Below, piece after piece: positions 34,560-44,096 of a stretch of DNA of 53,796 nucleotides (position 1 is its first letter; every line of letters begins with the position of its first letter). Made by a program: the position numbers and the translations under genes. The stretch comes from Natrialba chahannaoensis JCM 10990. Its GTDB lineage: Archaea; Halobacteriota; Halobacteria; Halobacteriales; Natrialbaceae. The stretch spans positions 84,014 to 137,809 of the forward strand of contig NZ_AOIN01000044.1 of assembly GCF_000337135.1 (NCBI RefSeq), read 5' to 3'. The notes under the pieces were generated by a model, which was not told where the DNA came from, made no database searches, and saw nothing but the letters and a program-made list of their open reading frames with translations.

Positions 34560-35849
34560 ATGCCCTCCAGACGACGCCTCCTCGTCGGTGCTGCCGGAAT
34601 TTCCGGTGCCGTCGGCACTACTGTGACGGCCGCAGCGCTGGCCGGAACGGAGCCGATACTCGCCGACGGTGGGGAAGACGCCGACCGCGCCGACCGCGCC
34701 GACCGCGCCGACCACACCGACCGAATCGAGTGGCCCCTGGCGCGATACGACCCCGCCGGGACGGCTCACAACCCCGATGCGTCGGGGCCAAAGTCGCCCC
34801 CAGAACTCGCATGGCGACAGGATACGGACTCGACGATGCACGGGTTGACGGCACCGATACTCGTCGGTGACACCCTGTACGGCGTTGGCCGTGACTCCCT
34901 GGTCGCCTTCGACCGCGACACCGGCGAGATCCAATTCGAGCGGTCGGGGTCGTACTGGTCGACGCCGGCCCGTGCCGAGGCGACGGCCTACCGGAGCGAC
35001 ACGCTCGCCGTCTACAGCCGAACGGGTGTCTACGGCCTGAGCGCCGACGGCGGCTACGAACTGCTCGGACGCCCCATCGGCACCGAGCGCTGGCACGCAC
35101 CCGGCCAGGATACCAGCAACTGGTCCAGTTCGTCGGCACGCGAGCCCGCTCCCGTCGCCGCGGACGGAACCGTGTACGCAGTTATCCCCGAAACCGACCG
35201 GGTCGCCGCACTGGACGCGAGCAGCGGCCAGCAGCAATGGGAGCAAGTTGTCGGCAAGGAACGATCGATCGGTACGAATCAACCAGTCGTCTCCGACGAT
35301 ACCGTCTACGTCTCGAGTACCCCTGGTGATCTCGTCGCCTTCGACGCGGAGACGGGAGCGACTCGCTGGCAGGCCCACCCAGCTCCTCGCGAGGAAAGCC
35401 CCCTCCAGTACCGCGAGTTTCAGGCACCAACAGTGACGGATGCGGGAATTGTCGTTCCCGACCGGCAAGGCGTCGCGCTGTTCGACCGCGCCGACGGCAG
35501 CCTGGTGTGGGACTACTTCCACGACGGGAACGGCACCGACGGGAGCGCTGCGGTCGCCGACGGGATGGTGTTCGTCACGGACGGTACAGAGTCACTGCAC
35601 GCGGTCGCCCTCGAAACCGGCGAGCGCGAGTGGACGGCTGAGTACAGCCCCGATACACATCCCATCGTCGCCGACGGTGTCGTCTACCTCGGCTATCAGA
35701 TGTCCGAACTGGTCGCGATCGACGCCGACACCGGCGACCGGCGCTGGACGTACGAGGAAGCAATCTACTTCTCACAGCCGATCGCCGCCGACGGCGTACT
35801 GTACGTCTTCGGTGACGAGGGCCTGATGGCGCTCGAGGAGGGGAGCTAA
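34560..35849 (+). CDS. Exported PQQ-type beta-propeller protein (BamB-like)
   Basis: The 429-aa protein begins MPSRRRLLVGAAGISGAVG, a twin-arginine-type signal with hydrophobic core and Ala-rich cleavage region (about 1-35). A short low-complexity Ala-Asp-Arg repeat (about 40-52) precedes a beta-propeller of about seven WxxD/G blades with repeated motifs such as LVAFDRDTGE, VAALDASSGQ, LVAFDAETGA and LVAIDADTGD. It is probably secreted through Tat and may bind a quinone cofactor or protein partner. The next gene (membrane protein) begins 2 bp after its stop, so they form an operon. Confidence 0.88.
   Translation: MPSRRRLLVGAAGISGAVGTTVTAAALAGTEPILADGGEDADRADRADRADHTDRIEWPLARYDPAGTAHNPDASGPKSPPELAWRQDTDSTMHGLTAPILVGDTLYGVGRDSLVAFDRDTGEIQFERSGSYWSTPARAEATAYRSDTLAVYSRTGVYGLSADGGYELLGRPIGTERWHAPGQDTSNWSSSSAREPAPVAADGTVYAVIPETDRVAALDASSGQQQWEQVVGKERSIGTNQPVVSDDTVYVSSTPGDLVAFDAETGATRWQAHPAPREESPLQYREFQAPTVTDAGIVVPDRQGVALFDRADGSLVWDYFHDGNGTDGSAAVADGMVFVTDGTESLHAVALETGEREWTAEYSPDTHPIVADGVVYLGYQMSELVAIDADTGDRRWTYEEAIYFSQPIAADGVLYVFGDEGLMALEEGS
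34678..34725. repeat. 9-bp tandem repeat inside the propeller gene
   Basis: Near-identical units gccgaccgc repeat four to five times and encode Ala-Asp-Arg triplets just after the signal peptide. The repeat sits in the linker between signal and propeller, so changes in copy number would keep the frame. Confidence 0.6.
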
Positions 35850-35851
35850 TC

Positions 35852-36700
35852 GTGTCGGACGGTGCTGCTGGTCGCGACTCAGGCCCAGGCTCAGGCCCAG
35901 ACTCAAACTCTGGCCCTCACTCCGATCGAGACGATCGCCCAGCGTGGTACGTCGCACGCGCCCTCTCGACGGCTATCGCTCGACTCGGCAGGAACCCCCT
36001 CCTCCTCGCCCCCTTCGCACTCGCCGGCTTCGTCCTCGCAGTAATCGACACGATGCGACGCCACGATCCGATCCCGGTACTCGAGTACGGCGGCCTCGAT
36101 CGGGCGACGATCCATCTCGAGTACGCTGGCTACCCAACCGCGACCGGCCAGACGACGCTCCCACTCGAGTCGCTCGTCGGGATCGAACTCCCGTATCTCG
36201 TCTGGGGAGGCGGCCTCTACGTTCTCTCGCTGCTCGCGGTGAGTGCGGCGGGCGTGCTCACGTTCACTGCGCTTCTTGACGACGAGGCACACCTCGGGCC
36301 GCTTCCGTCGTACTTCGGCCTCGTCGTTGGCTTCGATCTAGGGTATCGGCTGCTCAGTTCGGTCGAATTTCTCCAGAACCTGGGACTGCTGGGAATCGTT
36401 CCCCTGGTGCTCATCCTGTTCGTACTGGTCCTGCTCTTTCCCGCGCCCGGACTTGTCGCTGCTGGTGCGTCGCCCTGGACTGCGGTCCGCCGGAGCGAGG
36501 ACGTGGTCCGCGGTGAGCGCTGGACGGTACTCGGACTGGTGTTGCTCCTCGGTATCTGTGCCTGGGTCCTCGCCAGCGTTCCGGTTGTCGGGCCGTTTCT
36601 GACCGGTGCGCTCATCGCGCCACTGCACGCCGCACTGATCGTGTCGCTGTTCGAGTATCGGCGTGCGGGTGAGCGGTTTTGGGCTCCCTCGGAGCCGTAA
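35852..36700 (+). CDS. Membrane protein paired with the beta-propeller
   Basis: The 282-aa protein starts with GTG 2 bp after the propeller gene stop, so coupling is likely. The first 30 residues are a Gly/Ser/Pro/Asp repeat (GPGSGPDSNSGPHSD). About five or six hydrophobic segments follow at 45-65, 112-140, 155-175, 182-210 and 225-262. The pattern resembles haloarchaeal membrane proteins of the DUF7847 or stage II sporulation M type, without a motif I can name. Together with the exported propeller it may form an envelope complex (inference). Confidence 0.75.
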   Translation: MSDGAAGRDSGPGSGPDSNSGPHSDRDDRPAWYVARALSTAIARLGRNPLLLAPFALAGFVLAVIDTMRRHDPIPVLEYGGLDRATIHLEYAGYPTATGQTTLPLESLVGIELPYLVWGGGLYVLSLLAVSAAGVLTFTALLDDEAHLGPLPSYFGLVVGFDLGYRLLSSVEFLQNLGLLGIVPLVLILFVLVLLFPAPGLVAAGASPWTAVRRSEDVVRGERWTVLGLVLLLGICAWVLASVPVVGPFLTGALIAPLHAALIVSLFEYRRAGERFWAPSEP

Positions 36701-36726
36701 CCCGACTTCTACTCTTCCTGACTACA

Positions 36727-37740
36727 CTACGTCTCGACCACAGCCAGCCCTCGCGGCGTCTGTGTCTCTGCCTGCTCGGGCCACTCGATATCGACCCGGC
36801 CCCAGGAATCGCCGAAGTTCTCCGTAACGTACAGTCCCTGGTTGTTCACCCCATAGATCTCGCCGGATTCCTCAGCAGCCGCGAAGACGGCGCGGACGAC
36901 ACCGTCACCCATCGGCAATCCGGTTTCGTCGAGGCGCTCCCACGGGTCGCCCTCGTCTTTCTTCCTGCGATACACGTACGACTCCGCTCTGCTCGCCGTA
37001 TGAGCCGTCGACGCACCGCTCGCACTCGAGACGAGCACGCGCTCAGGTTCCTCTGGGTCGGGAATGACGCTCCAGCAATAACGGTGCTCGAGCCCGTCTT
37101 GTGGCTGCCCCCAGTGTTCGCCGCCGTTGTCGCTCTCGGCGTAGCCGTCGCCGGCCGCAGTGTAGATGCGTCCCTCACGGTCCGGATGCGTCGCCAGACT
37201 GTGGTTATCGATTCGCGAGCCCTGGGGACGCTCGCGCCACGTCTCGCCGCCGTCCTCGCTCAAAACGAACGCGCCGGCCTCGATGCCGACGTAGAGCCGA
37301 TCCGGATCGAACGGGTCCACCTCGAGCCAGCGAACGTGGTGGGTCTCCGGGCGCGGCGGGAAGTACCAGTCCGACGCTGAGGGGAGGTCGGTGAGTCCGG
37401 CGAGGTGCGTCCAGGTGTCGCCGCCGTCGGTGCTGCGGTAGACCCGACTCGGCTCCGTCCCCGCGTAGATCACGTCCGGATCGTGCGGGTTGATCGTGAG
37501 CGACATCACGGCGTCGCTCGCGAAGATGTCGTCCGTCTCGAGTTGCTCGAACGTCTCCCCGCCGTCGGTGCTCCGGAACAGCCCGCTCTCGAAGGTCCCG
37601 ACGAACACGCGGTCGGGTGTGGCAGCTGTGGTGGCGACGCACTCGAGTGCCCGTCCCTCGAGCCGCGTCGCGGTCTTCCATGATGTGCCGTCGGTCGAAC
37701 AGCGAAGCAGCCGGTCTCGCAGTGCAACGTAGACGCACAT
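36727..37740 (-). CDS. BNR/sialidase-type beta-propeller protein
   Basis: The 337-aa protein has repeated Asp-box motifs: SxDGGxTW-like elements STDGGETF, STDGGDTW, SEDGGETW and SDNGGEHW. These occur in WD-like and sortilin/BNR beta-propellers. No signal peptide is seen (start MCVYVALRDRLLRCST), so it is probably cytoplasmic. Catalytic sialidase residues cannot be assigned; the class is often annotated as VPS10/BNR or photosystem-II HCF136-like. ATG 37740 is preferred to a weak TTG 27 bp upstream. It is convergent with the membrane protein gene. Confidence 0.8.
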   Translation of the reverse strand: MCVYVALRDRLLRCSTDGTSWKTATRLEGRALECVATTAATPDRVFVGTFESGLFRSTDGGETFEQLETDDIFASDAVMSLTINPHDPDVIYAGTEPSRVYRSTDGGDTWTHLAGLTDLPSASDWYFPPRPETHHVRWLEVDPFDPDRLYVGIEAGAFVLSEDGGETWRERPQGSRIDNHSLATHPDREGRIYTAAGDGYAESDNGGEHWGQPQDGLEHRYCWSVIPDPEEPERVLVSSASGASTAHTASRAESYVYRRKKDEGDPWERLDETGLPMGDGVVRAVFAAAEESGEIYGVNNQGLYVTENFGDSWGRVDIEWPEQAETQTPRGLAVVET

Positions 37741-37838
37741 ACGGTGTGCTATGTAGTCACTGCACAAACAAGTCGTGGTTGGTTCGAGTCGCGGCTGGCT
37801 GCAATTACGTCGCGGTTACATTGCGGCCGCGGTCTCGA

Positions 37839-38243
37839 TCAGTCGACCGCGAACAAGTCCTCGTCGAGCAGCACACCACCCAGCCAGCACTCGAGTGCGC
37901 CGAGCGCGAGCACCAGTGCAGCGAGAACGGCGAGGATGCCGTTCAGGAGCCCCCAGCCAACGGGGGCGACGAACAGCTGGAGGAAGCCGACGGTACTCGA
38001 GCCGATAGAGAGGATGGCGAGGCCGGCGGCGGCGAGTTTGGGCCAGCCGAGGGTCACGACGCCGAGCGGGAACCGAGTTTGGAGGCCGGCGACGACAAGC
38101 AGTGCGCCACCGGCTGCGAGCCAGCCCACGATGAATTGATTGAGTGTGGCTCCTGCACCGTCGAGAGTGAGCAACCCGGCCGCAACGAGGAGTGCTACGA
38201 GGCCGCCGCCGAGCAGTCGTCGCTGGAGCGTCTCCGCCGTCAT
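37839..38243 (-). CDS. Small four-helix membrane protein, unknown
   Basis: The 134-aa protein has four hydrophobic segments at about 10-28, 38-58, 70-92 and 98-125, and ends LLDEDLFAVD. No motif is recognised. It is alone on its strand, 98 bp past the start of the BNR gene and divergent from the cysteine-synthase-type gene. Confidence 0.65.
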   Translation of the reverse strand: MTAETLQRRLLGGGLVALLVAAGLLTLDGAGATLNQFIVGWLAAGGALLVVAGLQTRFPLGVVTLGWPKLAAAGLAILSIGSSTVGFLQLFVAPVGWGLLNGILAVLAALVLALGALECWLGGVLLDEDLFAVD

Positions 38244-38414
38244 CGAATCCCTCGCATACGTATCTACGGGAGGATTTCGCGTCGGCTCCGGTAATGGTTC
38301 GGGTTTTCATCGGTGTCGGTGACTGGAAGCGGCGTTCCGCTTGGCAACCGGATGGTCGAGAGCAGCGTCTCATATGTCTGCCCCTTGACCTCATCTACCT
38401 GGGTGTCGAACTGC

Positions 38415-38422
38415 TTATATAT
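38415..38422 (+). promoter_or_regulatory. TATA box of the cysteine-synthase-type gene
   Basis: The sequence ttatatat is centred about 27 bp upstream of ATG 38446. That is the archaeal TATA-to-start spacing, so the mRNA should be leaderless. The element is stronger than most in this window. Confidence 0.75.
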
Positions 38423-38445
38423 GTGCTATCATCGAACACTATTCT

Positions 38446-39438
38446 ATGAACGATCACGAAAATTACGAAGCACTCGAGACGCCGGTTGCTGACGTTGGGG
38501 CGGTAGCCGCTATTGGTGACTCGCCGCTGGTTGAACTCCCCACCATCTCGCCGGACGACGGGGCAACGATTTACGCCAAGTGGGAGGGTGGCAACCCGAC
38601 CGGAAGCATCAAGGATCGAATGGCGCTCGCCATGATTCGAGCGGCACGTGAGCGAGGCGACCTCGAACCTGGTGAGCCAGTGATCGAGTTCACGGGCGGC
38701 AGCACGGGTTCGAGTCTCGCGTTCGTCTGTTCGGTACTCGATCACCCGTTCCAGGTCGTCACCGCCGACTGCGTCGCCGACGAGAAGATTGCATCGATGC
38801 GGGCTCTCGGTGCCGATGTCGAGGTCGTCGAAACACCGGACGGTGTCGCGTACGACGGCCTCTTCGATGACCTTCGGCAGGAAACCGAACGCATCGCCGA
38901 TGAAACGGGCGCATACTTCACCAATCAGTTCGAAAATCCAGACCAACTCGACGGCTATCGCGCACTTGGTGCGGAGATTCTCGCCCAGCAACCCGATATC
39001 GACGAGTTCGTGATGATCGTCGGGACTGGTGGCTGTGCGATGGGCACTGCGAAAGCGCTGCGCGAGGAGAAACCCGACCTCGATATCGGAGTGGTCGAGC
39101 CCGCCGAATCACCCGTTCTCACCGAGGGGACTACGGGTGAACACAGCGTGCAGGGGACTGCAATCGTCGCGTCTCCGCCATTGGTTGATGACGACCTCTA
39201 CGATCGTATCTACACGATTCCGAACGACGACGGCATCGAAACGGTACAGAAGATTGCCAGTGAGGAAGGGTTACTCGTCGGCACCAGTACGGGGATGAAC
39301 GTCGCTGCTGCTCGCCGCACTGCCGAGATGTGCGATCCCGACGATGTGATCGTCACCATCGCCTGTGATACCGGGCTCAAATATCTCTCTGACGGACTGT
39401 ACGAGGGACTTGAAGGGTCGACGTTCTGTCTCTGCTAG
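38446..39438 (+). CDS. PLP-dependent cysteine synthase-family enzyme
   Basis: The 330-aa protein has a fold-type II PLP fold. The Schiff-base Lys lies in NPTGSIKDRMALAM near 59, the substrate loop EFTGGSTGSSLA near 83 and the PLP-phosphate loop VGTGGCAMGT near 193. It catalyses beta-replacement on O-acetylserine, O-phosphoserine or serine to give cysteine, or a related reaction. Compared with CysK, the loop TGNTG is replaced by TGGSTGS and the C-terminus ends in Cys-Leu-Cys. The group includes serine/threonine-type and cystathionine beta-synthase relatives. A strong TATA box suggests independent expression. Confidence 0.85.
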   Translation: MNDHENYEALETPVADVGAVAAIGDSPLVELPTISPDDGATIYAKWEGGNPTGSIKDRMALAMIRAARERGDLEPGEPVIEFTGGSTGSSLAFVCSVLDHPFQVVTADCVADEKIASMRALGADVEVVETPDGVAYDGLFDDLRQETERIADETGAYFTNQFENPDQLDGYRALGAEILAQQPDIDEFVMIVGTGGCAMGTAKALREEKPDLDIGVVEPAESPVLTEGTTGEHSVQGTAIVASPPLVDDDLYDRIYTIPNDDGIETVQKIASEEGLLVGTSTGMNVAAARRTAEMCDPDDVIVTIACDTGLKYLSDGLYEGLEGSTFCLC

Positions 39439-39708
39439 CGTTTCCGTGGCGACTGGATCAGGAGTCAGTTCACAGTACGGTACGGGCCAGCTCTACAGAC
39501 GGTCTGTGACGCTGGCTGAACGCCAGTCCTCCACGCCGACACTCGCAGTGACCGCCGCTTGACACCGAAATAGACTGTACTACGTCCTGTCTGACAGTGC
39601 CGTCGCACAGTGACAGTGCGTCGGTGAACTGGTTCGCACGGCGTACTCGAGTACGGACTCCCGATTCCGGATCGTCGTCACGAAAAATGAGCTGTACTTG
39701 GGTGGCGG

Positions 39709-39945
39709 TTACCGGCAGGGGCCACACCAGTCACAAAGGACGGGGTCACAGTTGTCGCAGGTACACAGGTCGTCCTCGCTCAGGTCGTCAACGGTTGCGT
39801 CGCCGAACACGAGGTACGTTTCGCCGTCGATTTTGACCCGGCGGACCTCCGGTTCGTCGTTCCGTGCGGCGGCACTTCCCGCACCGATTGTGGCGACCCC
39901 CAGTCCTGCTGCGCTGGCTCGTTTGAGGATGGTTCGTCGTTCCAT
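39709..39945 (-). CDS. Small exported Cys-rich peptide with Tat-type signal
   Basis: The 78-aa product begins MERRTILKRASAAGLGVATI, a twin-arginine signal with a following Ala/Gly core and AAAR cleavage region near residue 28. The mature part is short and acidic, ending in a six-cysteine module (C at about 61, 63, 66, 71, 74 and 77, CTCDNC to CGPC). ATG 39945 is preferred because GGAG at 39952-39955 lies 6 bp upstream; ATG 39951 touches the SD. The layout recalls haloarchaeal Cys-rich secreted peptides such as halocin C8, but a metal-binding or redox role is equally possible. Confidence 0.75.
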   Translation of the reverse strand: MERRTILKRASAAGLGVATIGAGSAAARNDEPEVRRVKIDGETYLVFGDATVDDLSEDDLCTCDNCDPVLCDWCGPCR

Positions 39946-39951
39946 TGACAT

Positions 39952-39955
39952 CTCC
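39952..39955 (-). promoter_or_regulatory. Shine-Dalgarno GGAG fixing the peptide start
   Basis: On the minus strand ataggag ends six bases before ATG 39945. Most genes here show no SD, so this one is unusual and decides between two ATGs six bases apart. Confidence 0.6.
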
Positions 39956-40110
39956 TATGGTTATTTCCGACTAGTACATAATAGTTTCCCAACAATAACC
40001 GATTCGAACGGACCGTTGGCACACCTGTTCGGTGGGACGAGTTCAAAATGAGCGGGTCGTAGTCGAGAACGGAAGGGTGGTGCCAGCCACCGAATAGGCG
40101 TCTCGACAAC

Positions 40111-43074
40111 TCAGTCGTCGTCCATCGGCGCGGAGACCGGCTCGACCCGCTCGCCGCGTGGCCCCTCAATGTTGACTCTCGGAAGCAGGTCCCGCAGGTA
40201 GCGGCCGGTGTGGGAGTCGTCGAGTCGGGCGACCTCCTCCGGCGTCCCCGTCGCGACGATTTCGCCACCGTTCTCGCCACCTTCGGGACCGAGGTCGATG
40301 ACGTGGTCGGCGTTCTTCACTAGGTCGAGCTCATGCTCGATGACGACGACGGTGTTGTCGTTGTCGGTGAGCCGGTGGAGGACGTTGATCAGCTTGCGCT
40401 CGTCCTCGCTGTGCAGTCCGGTCGTCGGCTCGTCGAGCAGGTAGAGGGTGTTGCCGCTGTCTTTCTTCCCGAGTTCCTCAGCGAGCTTGATCCGCTGGGC
40501 TTCACCGCCCGAGAGGGTCGTCGAGGGCTGGCCGAGGGTCATGTAATCCAATCCGACGTCCGTCAGTAGTTTGAGGCGACGACGGATCTGGGAGTTCGAC
40601 TCGAAGAACTCGTAGGCCTCGTCGACCTCCATCTCCAGCACGTCGGAAATCGTCTTGTCCTTGTAGGTGACGTCGAGCGTGGCGTCGTTGTACCGTGCGC
40701 CGTCACACTCCTCACAGGGGACGTACACGTCGGAAAGGAAGTTCATCTCGATCTTTACCGTACCCTGGCCGCCACACTCCTCACAGCGGCCCTCCTTGAC
40801 GTTGAACGAGAAGCGGCCCTTCTCGTAGCCGCGCTGTTTCGACAGTTTGGTCTGGGCAAACAGGTCGCGGATATGGTCAAAGACGCCGGTGTAGGTCGCG
40901 GGATTGGACCGCGGCGTGCGACCGATCGGCGACTGGTCGATTAGGCGCACCGTCTCAACCTCGTCGAGTCCGTCGAGGCTGTCGTGATCGCCTGGAATGA
41001 CGCTCGTGTTGTCGTTCATCTGGCGGGCGATTCCCTTGTAGAGCACGTCGTGCATCAGGGTCGACTTGCCGGAGCCTGAGACGCCCGTGATCGCAGTAAA
41101 GCAGCCGAGCGGGATGTCCACGTCAAGATCCTTCAGGTTGTGCTGACGCGCGCCGAGGATCGTCAGTGCACAATCTGGATCGCGTCGCTCTTCGGGCACC
41201 GGAATCTGCCGGCGACCGGAGAGGTAGTCGCCCGTGACCGAGTCCTCGCACTCTTTGACCGCACCGACGGGGCCGTTGACGACGACCTCACCGCCGCGCT
41301 TACCTGGTCCGGGGCCCATGTCGATGACAGTATCTGCGCGGCGCATCGTCTCCTCGTCGTGCTCGACGATCAGCAACGTGTTGCCCAGATCCCGAAGCTC
41401 TTCTAAGGTGTCGAGCAGCCGGTCGTTGTCTCGCTGGTGGAGCCCGATCGAGGGTTCGTCGAGCACATACAGGACGCCGACAAGTCCAGACCCGATCTGG
41501 GTCGCCAGCCGAATGCGCTGACTCTCTCCACCGGAGAGCGTCGAGGCCTCCCGGTCGAGCGTGAGGTACTCGAGTCCAACCTCGACCATGAAGCCGAGGC
41601 GGGCACGAATCTCCTTCAGAATCTCTTCGGCGATGACCTTCTCGCGCTCTGTGAGGTCAGCTTCCATCGACTCGAAGTGGCCGAGTGCGTCGCCGATGGA
41701 CATCGCGTTAATCTCCGTGATGGCGGTGTCGTCGACGAGCACGGCGCGGGAGGCGGGCTTGAGGCGGGTGCCGTCACAGGCCGGACACTCGGTGACGGAC
41801 ATGTAGTCCTCGATGTGTTCGCGGGTGGAGTCGGAGTCGGTCTCGAGGTAGCGCCGTTCGAGGTTCGGAATGACGCCCTCGAAGCGCTTTTGCTTGCGTC
41901 GGATGCCGTTTTTCGTGCTGCGCTTGAAGACGACCTCGCGGTCGGTGCCGTAGAGGAACTGCTGTTGGATGTCCTCGTCTAGCTCTTCGAACGACGTCGA
42001 GAGCGAGACATCGAAGTGCTCGGCGACGGCGTCGAGGCGCGTCTTGTAATATGAGCGGTTGTAGCTCCAGGCCTCGAAGACGTGTTTGACGGGTTTCGAG
42101 GGGTCCTGAATGACGAGGTCCTCGTCGACCTCTTTCGTCTCGCCGAGCCCCTCACACTCCGGACAGGCTCCGTGTGGCGAGTTGAAGGAGAACGAGCGGG
42201 TTTCGATCTCCGGGACATCGATGCCACAGTGGGTACAGGCGAGATCCTTCGAGAACTCAACGACGGAGCGGTCGTCGCTCTCGGCCTCGTCGCCCAGCGC
42301 GCCGGTTCGGCGGGCTTCCTCGCCGAGTTCGGTTGCCACCTCTTCGGGTGCATCGGGGAGGATGACCTTCAGGACGCCCTCGGCCTCGTCGAGTGCGGTT
42401 TCAACGCTGTCGACGATCCGCGGCCGGGCCTCGGTCGAGACCTTCACACGGTCGACGATGACGTCGATCGTGTGGTCGAAGTTCTCGTCAAGTTCGGGCC
42501 GATCAAGTGTGAGGTCGTGTTCCTCGCCGTCGACCTCGACGCGGGCGTACCCCTCAGACACCAATTCGTCGAAGAGGTCCTCGAATGCGCCTTTCTGGTC
42601 GCGAACGACGGGTGCAGCGAGTTTTGCCTTCGTGCCCTCGGGGAGTTCGAGAATCCGCTCGACCATATTTTGGGCCGACTGCTCGCCAACTTCACGGCCA
42701 CACTCGGGACAGTGAGGCGTCCCAACGCGGGCATACAGCAGGCGGAGGTAGTCGTGAAGTTCCGTCACCGTCCCGACCGTTGAGCGTGGATTGTTCGCCG
42801 CGTTCTTCTGGTCGATCGAAATCGCCGGCGAAAGGCCTTCGACGGTCTCGACCTGGGGCTTGTCCATCTGGCCCAGGAAGTTCCGTGCGTAGGCCGAGAG
42901 ACTCTCGATGTACCGGCGCTGGCCCTCTGCGTAGACGGTCTCGAACGCAAGTGAGGACTTCCCCGAACCCGAGAGGCCAGTGACGACGGTGAGTTCCTCG
43001 CGAGGAATCGTCACGTCAAGATCCTTCAGATTGTGCTCTTCCGCACCGCGTACCTCGATCGTCTCCTTACTCAT
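40111..43074 (-). CDS. uvrA: Excinuclease ABC subunit A
   Basis: The 987-aa protein has two ABC ATPase halves. Walker [10 protein letters not shown] is at about 33-41 and GVSGSGKST at about 664-672, with [12 protein letters not shown] and [12 protein letters not shown] signatures. Zinc-binding cysteine pairs are seen in [22 protein letters not shown] and CEECGGQG...CEECDGARY. It scans DNA for bulky or UV damage and loads UvrB. The length matches UvrA (about 940-990). UvrB and UvrC are not in the window. Haloarchaea are known to use this bacterial-type pathway. It appears to be transcribed alone. Confidence 0.97.
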   Translation of the reverse strand: MSKETIEVRGAEEHNLKDLDVTIPREELTVVTGLSGSGKSSLAFETVYAEGQRRYIESLSAYARNFLGQMDKPQVETVEGLSPAISIDQKNAANNPRSTVGTVTELHDYLRLLYARVGTPHCPECGREVGEQSAQNMVERILELPEGTKAKLAAPVVRDQKGAFEDLFDELVSEGYARVEVDGEEHDLTLDRPELDENFDHTIDVIVDRVKVSTEARPRIVDSVETALDEAEGVLKVILPDAPEEVATELGEEARRTGALGDEAESDDRSVVEFSKDLACTHCGIDVPEIETRSFSFNSPHGACPECEGLGETKEVDEDLVIQDPSKPVKHVFEAWSYNRSYYKTRLDAVAEHFDVSLSTSFEELDEDIQQQFLYGTDREVVFKRSTKNGIRRKQKRFEGVIPNLERRYLETDSDSTREHIEDYMSVTECPACDGTRLKPASRAVLVDDTAITEINAMSIGDALGHFESMEADLTEREKVIAEEILKEIRARLGFMVEVGLEYLTLDREASTLSGGESQRIRLATQIGSGLVGVLYVLDEPSIGLHQRDNDRLLDTLEELRDLGNTLLIVEHDEETMRRADTVIDMGPGPGKRGGEVVVNGPVGAVKECEDSVTGDYLSGRRQIPVPEERRDPDCALTILGARQHNLKDLDVDIPLGCFTAITGVSGSGKSTLMHDVLYKGIARQMNDNTSVIPGDHDSLDGLDEVETVRLIDQSPIGRTPRSNPATYTGVFDHIRDLFAQTKLSKQRGYEKGRFSFNVKEGRCEECGGQGTVKIEMNFLSDVYVPCEECDGARYNDATLDVTYKDKTISDVLEMEVDEAYEFFESNSQIRRRLKLLTDVGLDYMTLGQPSTTLSGGEAQRIKLAEELGKKDSGNTLYLLDEPTTGLHSEDERKLINVLHRLTDNDNTVVVIEHELDLVKNADHVIDLGPEGGENGGEIVATGTPEEVARLDDSHTGRYLRDLLPRVNIEGPRGERVEPVSAPMDDD

Positions 43075-43260
43075 CGGTCGTCCCTCGTCGGATACCGTGA
43101 GAACGGCGGTCGCAGCAACGGTGCTCGATCATTGTAGTTGTGTCAGTGGCCGAAGCAACTTAACGAGTCTGAAACCCGAATAGCGTGATGGCTGCTAACA
43201 CTGAACACAAGGGCTCGTACCGACCAAAGTATCTTCGGTCGGTACCCCGAATGATCCTCC

Positions 43261-43848
43261 ATGAGCGACGACAGCGACGGTCGGCACACGCTCTCGGTCG
43301 ACGACTTCGTGGAGTACTGTCGAACCCAGGCGGGACTGCTCACCGGCCACGTCGAAACCATGCGCGAGGAGGCCGACGACCTGCTCGACGACATCGACGA
43401 GGACATGGCTGAAATCCGATCCCGACTCGAGTCCCAGTCCTCCGGCGTCAACGGCACAGCGACCCCGTCGGCGGGAACTACGGGCGCAACCGGCGTCGGC
43501 TCCGAGACGGACGAGGCTGACCTCGACGAAATCGAAGCACTCGAGAACGATGTCGAGGAAAAGCAGTTCCTGGTCGAGGCAAAACAGACGCGAATGGAGG
43601 CGTTTCAACAGCTCGCGGCGGACTACACTGACCTGGCTGCGGAGTTGCAATCCGAGGCGGCCGACGGACAGGCTGCACTCGAACGAGTGATTCGCTTCGA
43701 AGCGGAGACCGATGCACCGATGTACTTCGAGGAGCGCGAGACGATGTACGAGGCAGCTGCAGCGGCTGGGTCGGCGGACAACTCCTCGGAGGGCAACGAT
43801 GAGACCGACGAAACTCTGAATCGGGACAGCGCTGAAACGGACAGGTAA
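43261..43848 (+). CDS. Haloarchaeal coiled-coil protein (DUF7118-like), unknown
   Basis: The 195-aa acidic protein has two long helical parts (about 10-60 and 88-160) with heptad-like spacing (DDFVEYCRTQAGLLTGHVETM, then ALENDVEEKQFLVEAKQTRM). They are separated by a Ser/Gly/Thr-rich linker. No enzyme motif is visible. It is divergent from uvrA (186 bp between). Its stop lies 2 bp before the left arm of a nested palindrome, which may act as terminator. Confidence 0.75.
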   Translation: MSDDSDGRHTLSVDDFVEYCRTQAGLLTGHVETMREEADDLLDDIDEDMAEIRSRLESQSSGVNGTATPSAGTTGATGVGSETDEADLDEIEALENDVEEKQFLVEAKQTRMEAFQQLAADYTDLAAELQSEAADGQAALERVIRFEAETDAPMYFEERETMYEAAAAAGSADNSSEGNDETDETLNRDSAETDR

Positions 43849-43850
43849 AC

Positions 43851-43950
43851 TATACTGCCGGACAGAACTCAGTGAGGAGTCGCGGCCGTCCCCGAAGGTG
43901 ACGGCCACAGGAGCGCGACCGATCTTCGAATAGTTCTGTCCGACAGTATA
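43851..43950. repeat. 100-bp nested palindrome (MITE-like or structural)
   Basis: 18-bp arms (43851-43868 and 43933-43950, one mismatch) enclose two further stems, gtcgcg/cgcgac (43879-43884/43914-43919) and gccgtc/gacggc (43885-43890/43900-43905). Ends are TA-rich. The element sits directly between an intact gene and a truncated one, which is what an inserted MITE would look like. Confidence 0.75.
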
Positions 43951-43955
43951 TTAAA

Positions 43956-44096
43956 TGCTTCCTCGATATCACCGATCGGCTAACCGACGGCGACACTCAC
44001 TACCCGTTCGACCAGTTCGAGAATGTCGATCAACGAGCCAAGTGGATCGAACGCTGTCTTGAGTCCGGAAAGATTCTGCTCTCAACCGAGGCCTGA
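43956..44096 (+). pseudogene. 3' fragment of a truncated gene
   Basis: An open frame with no start codon runs from the right arm of the palindrome to TGA 44094-44096. It encodes CFLDITDRLTDGDTHYPFDQ and a further 26 residues ending KILLSTEA. Composition and codon use are like genuine haloarchaeal protein, so this is the C-terminal part of a gene whose 5' end is lost. The family is not recognised. Confidence 0.55.

Noticed and set aside
34383-35522. 379-codon minus-strand frame over the propeller gene
   Set aside because: Antisense shadow; the plus strand has a Tat signal and regular propeller repeats.
39570-39625. Sequence gtcctgtctgacagt resembling one arm of the 43.85-kb palindrome
   Set aside because: About 13 of 15 bases agree with the right arm, but no partner arm or flanking structure is found, so it may be chance.
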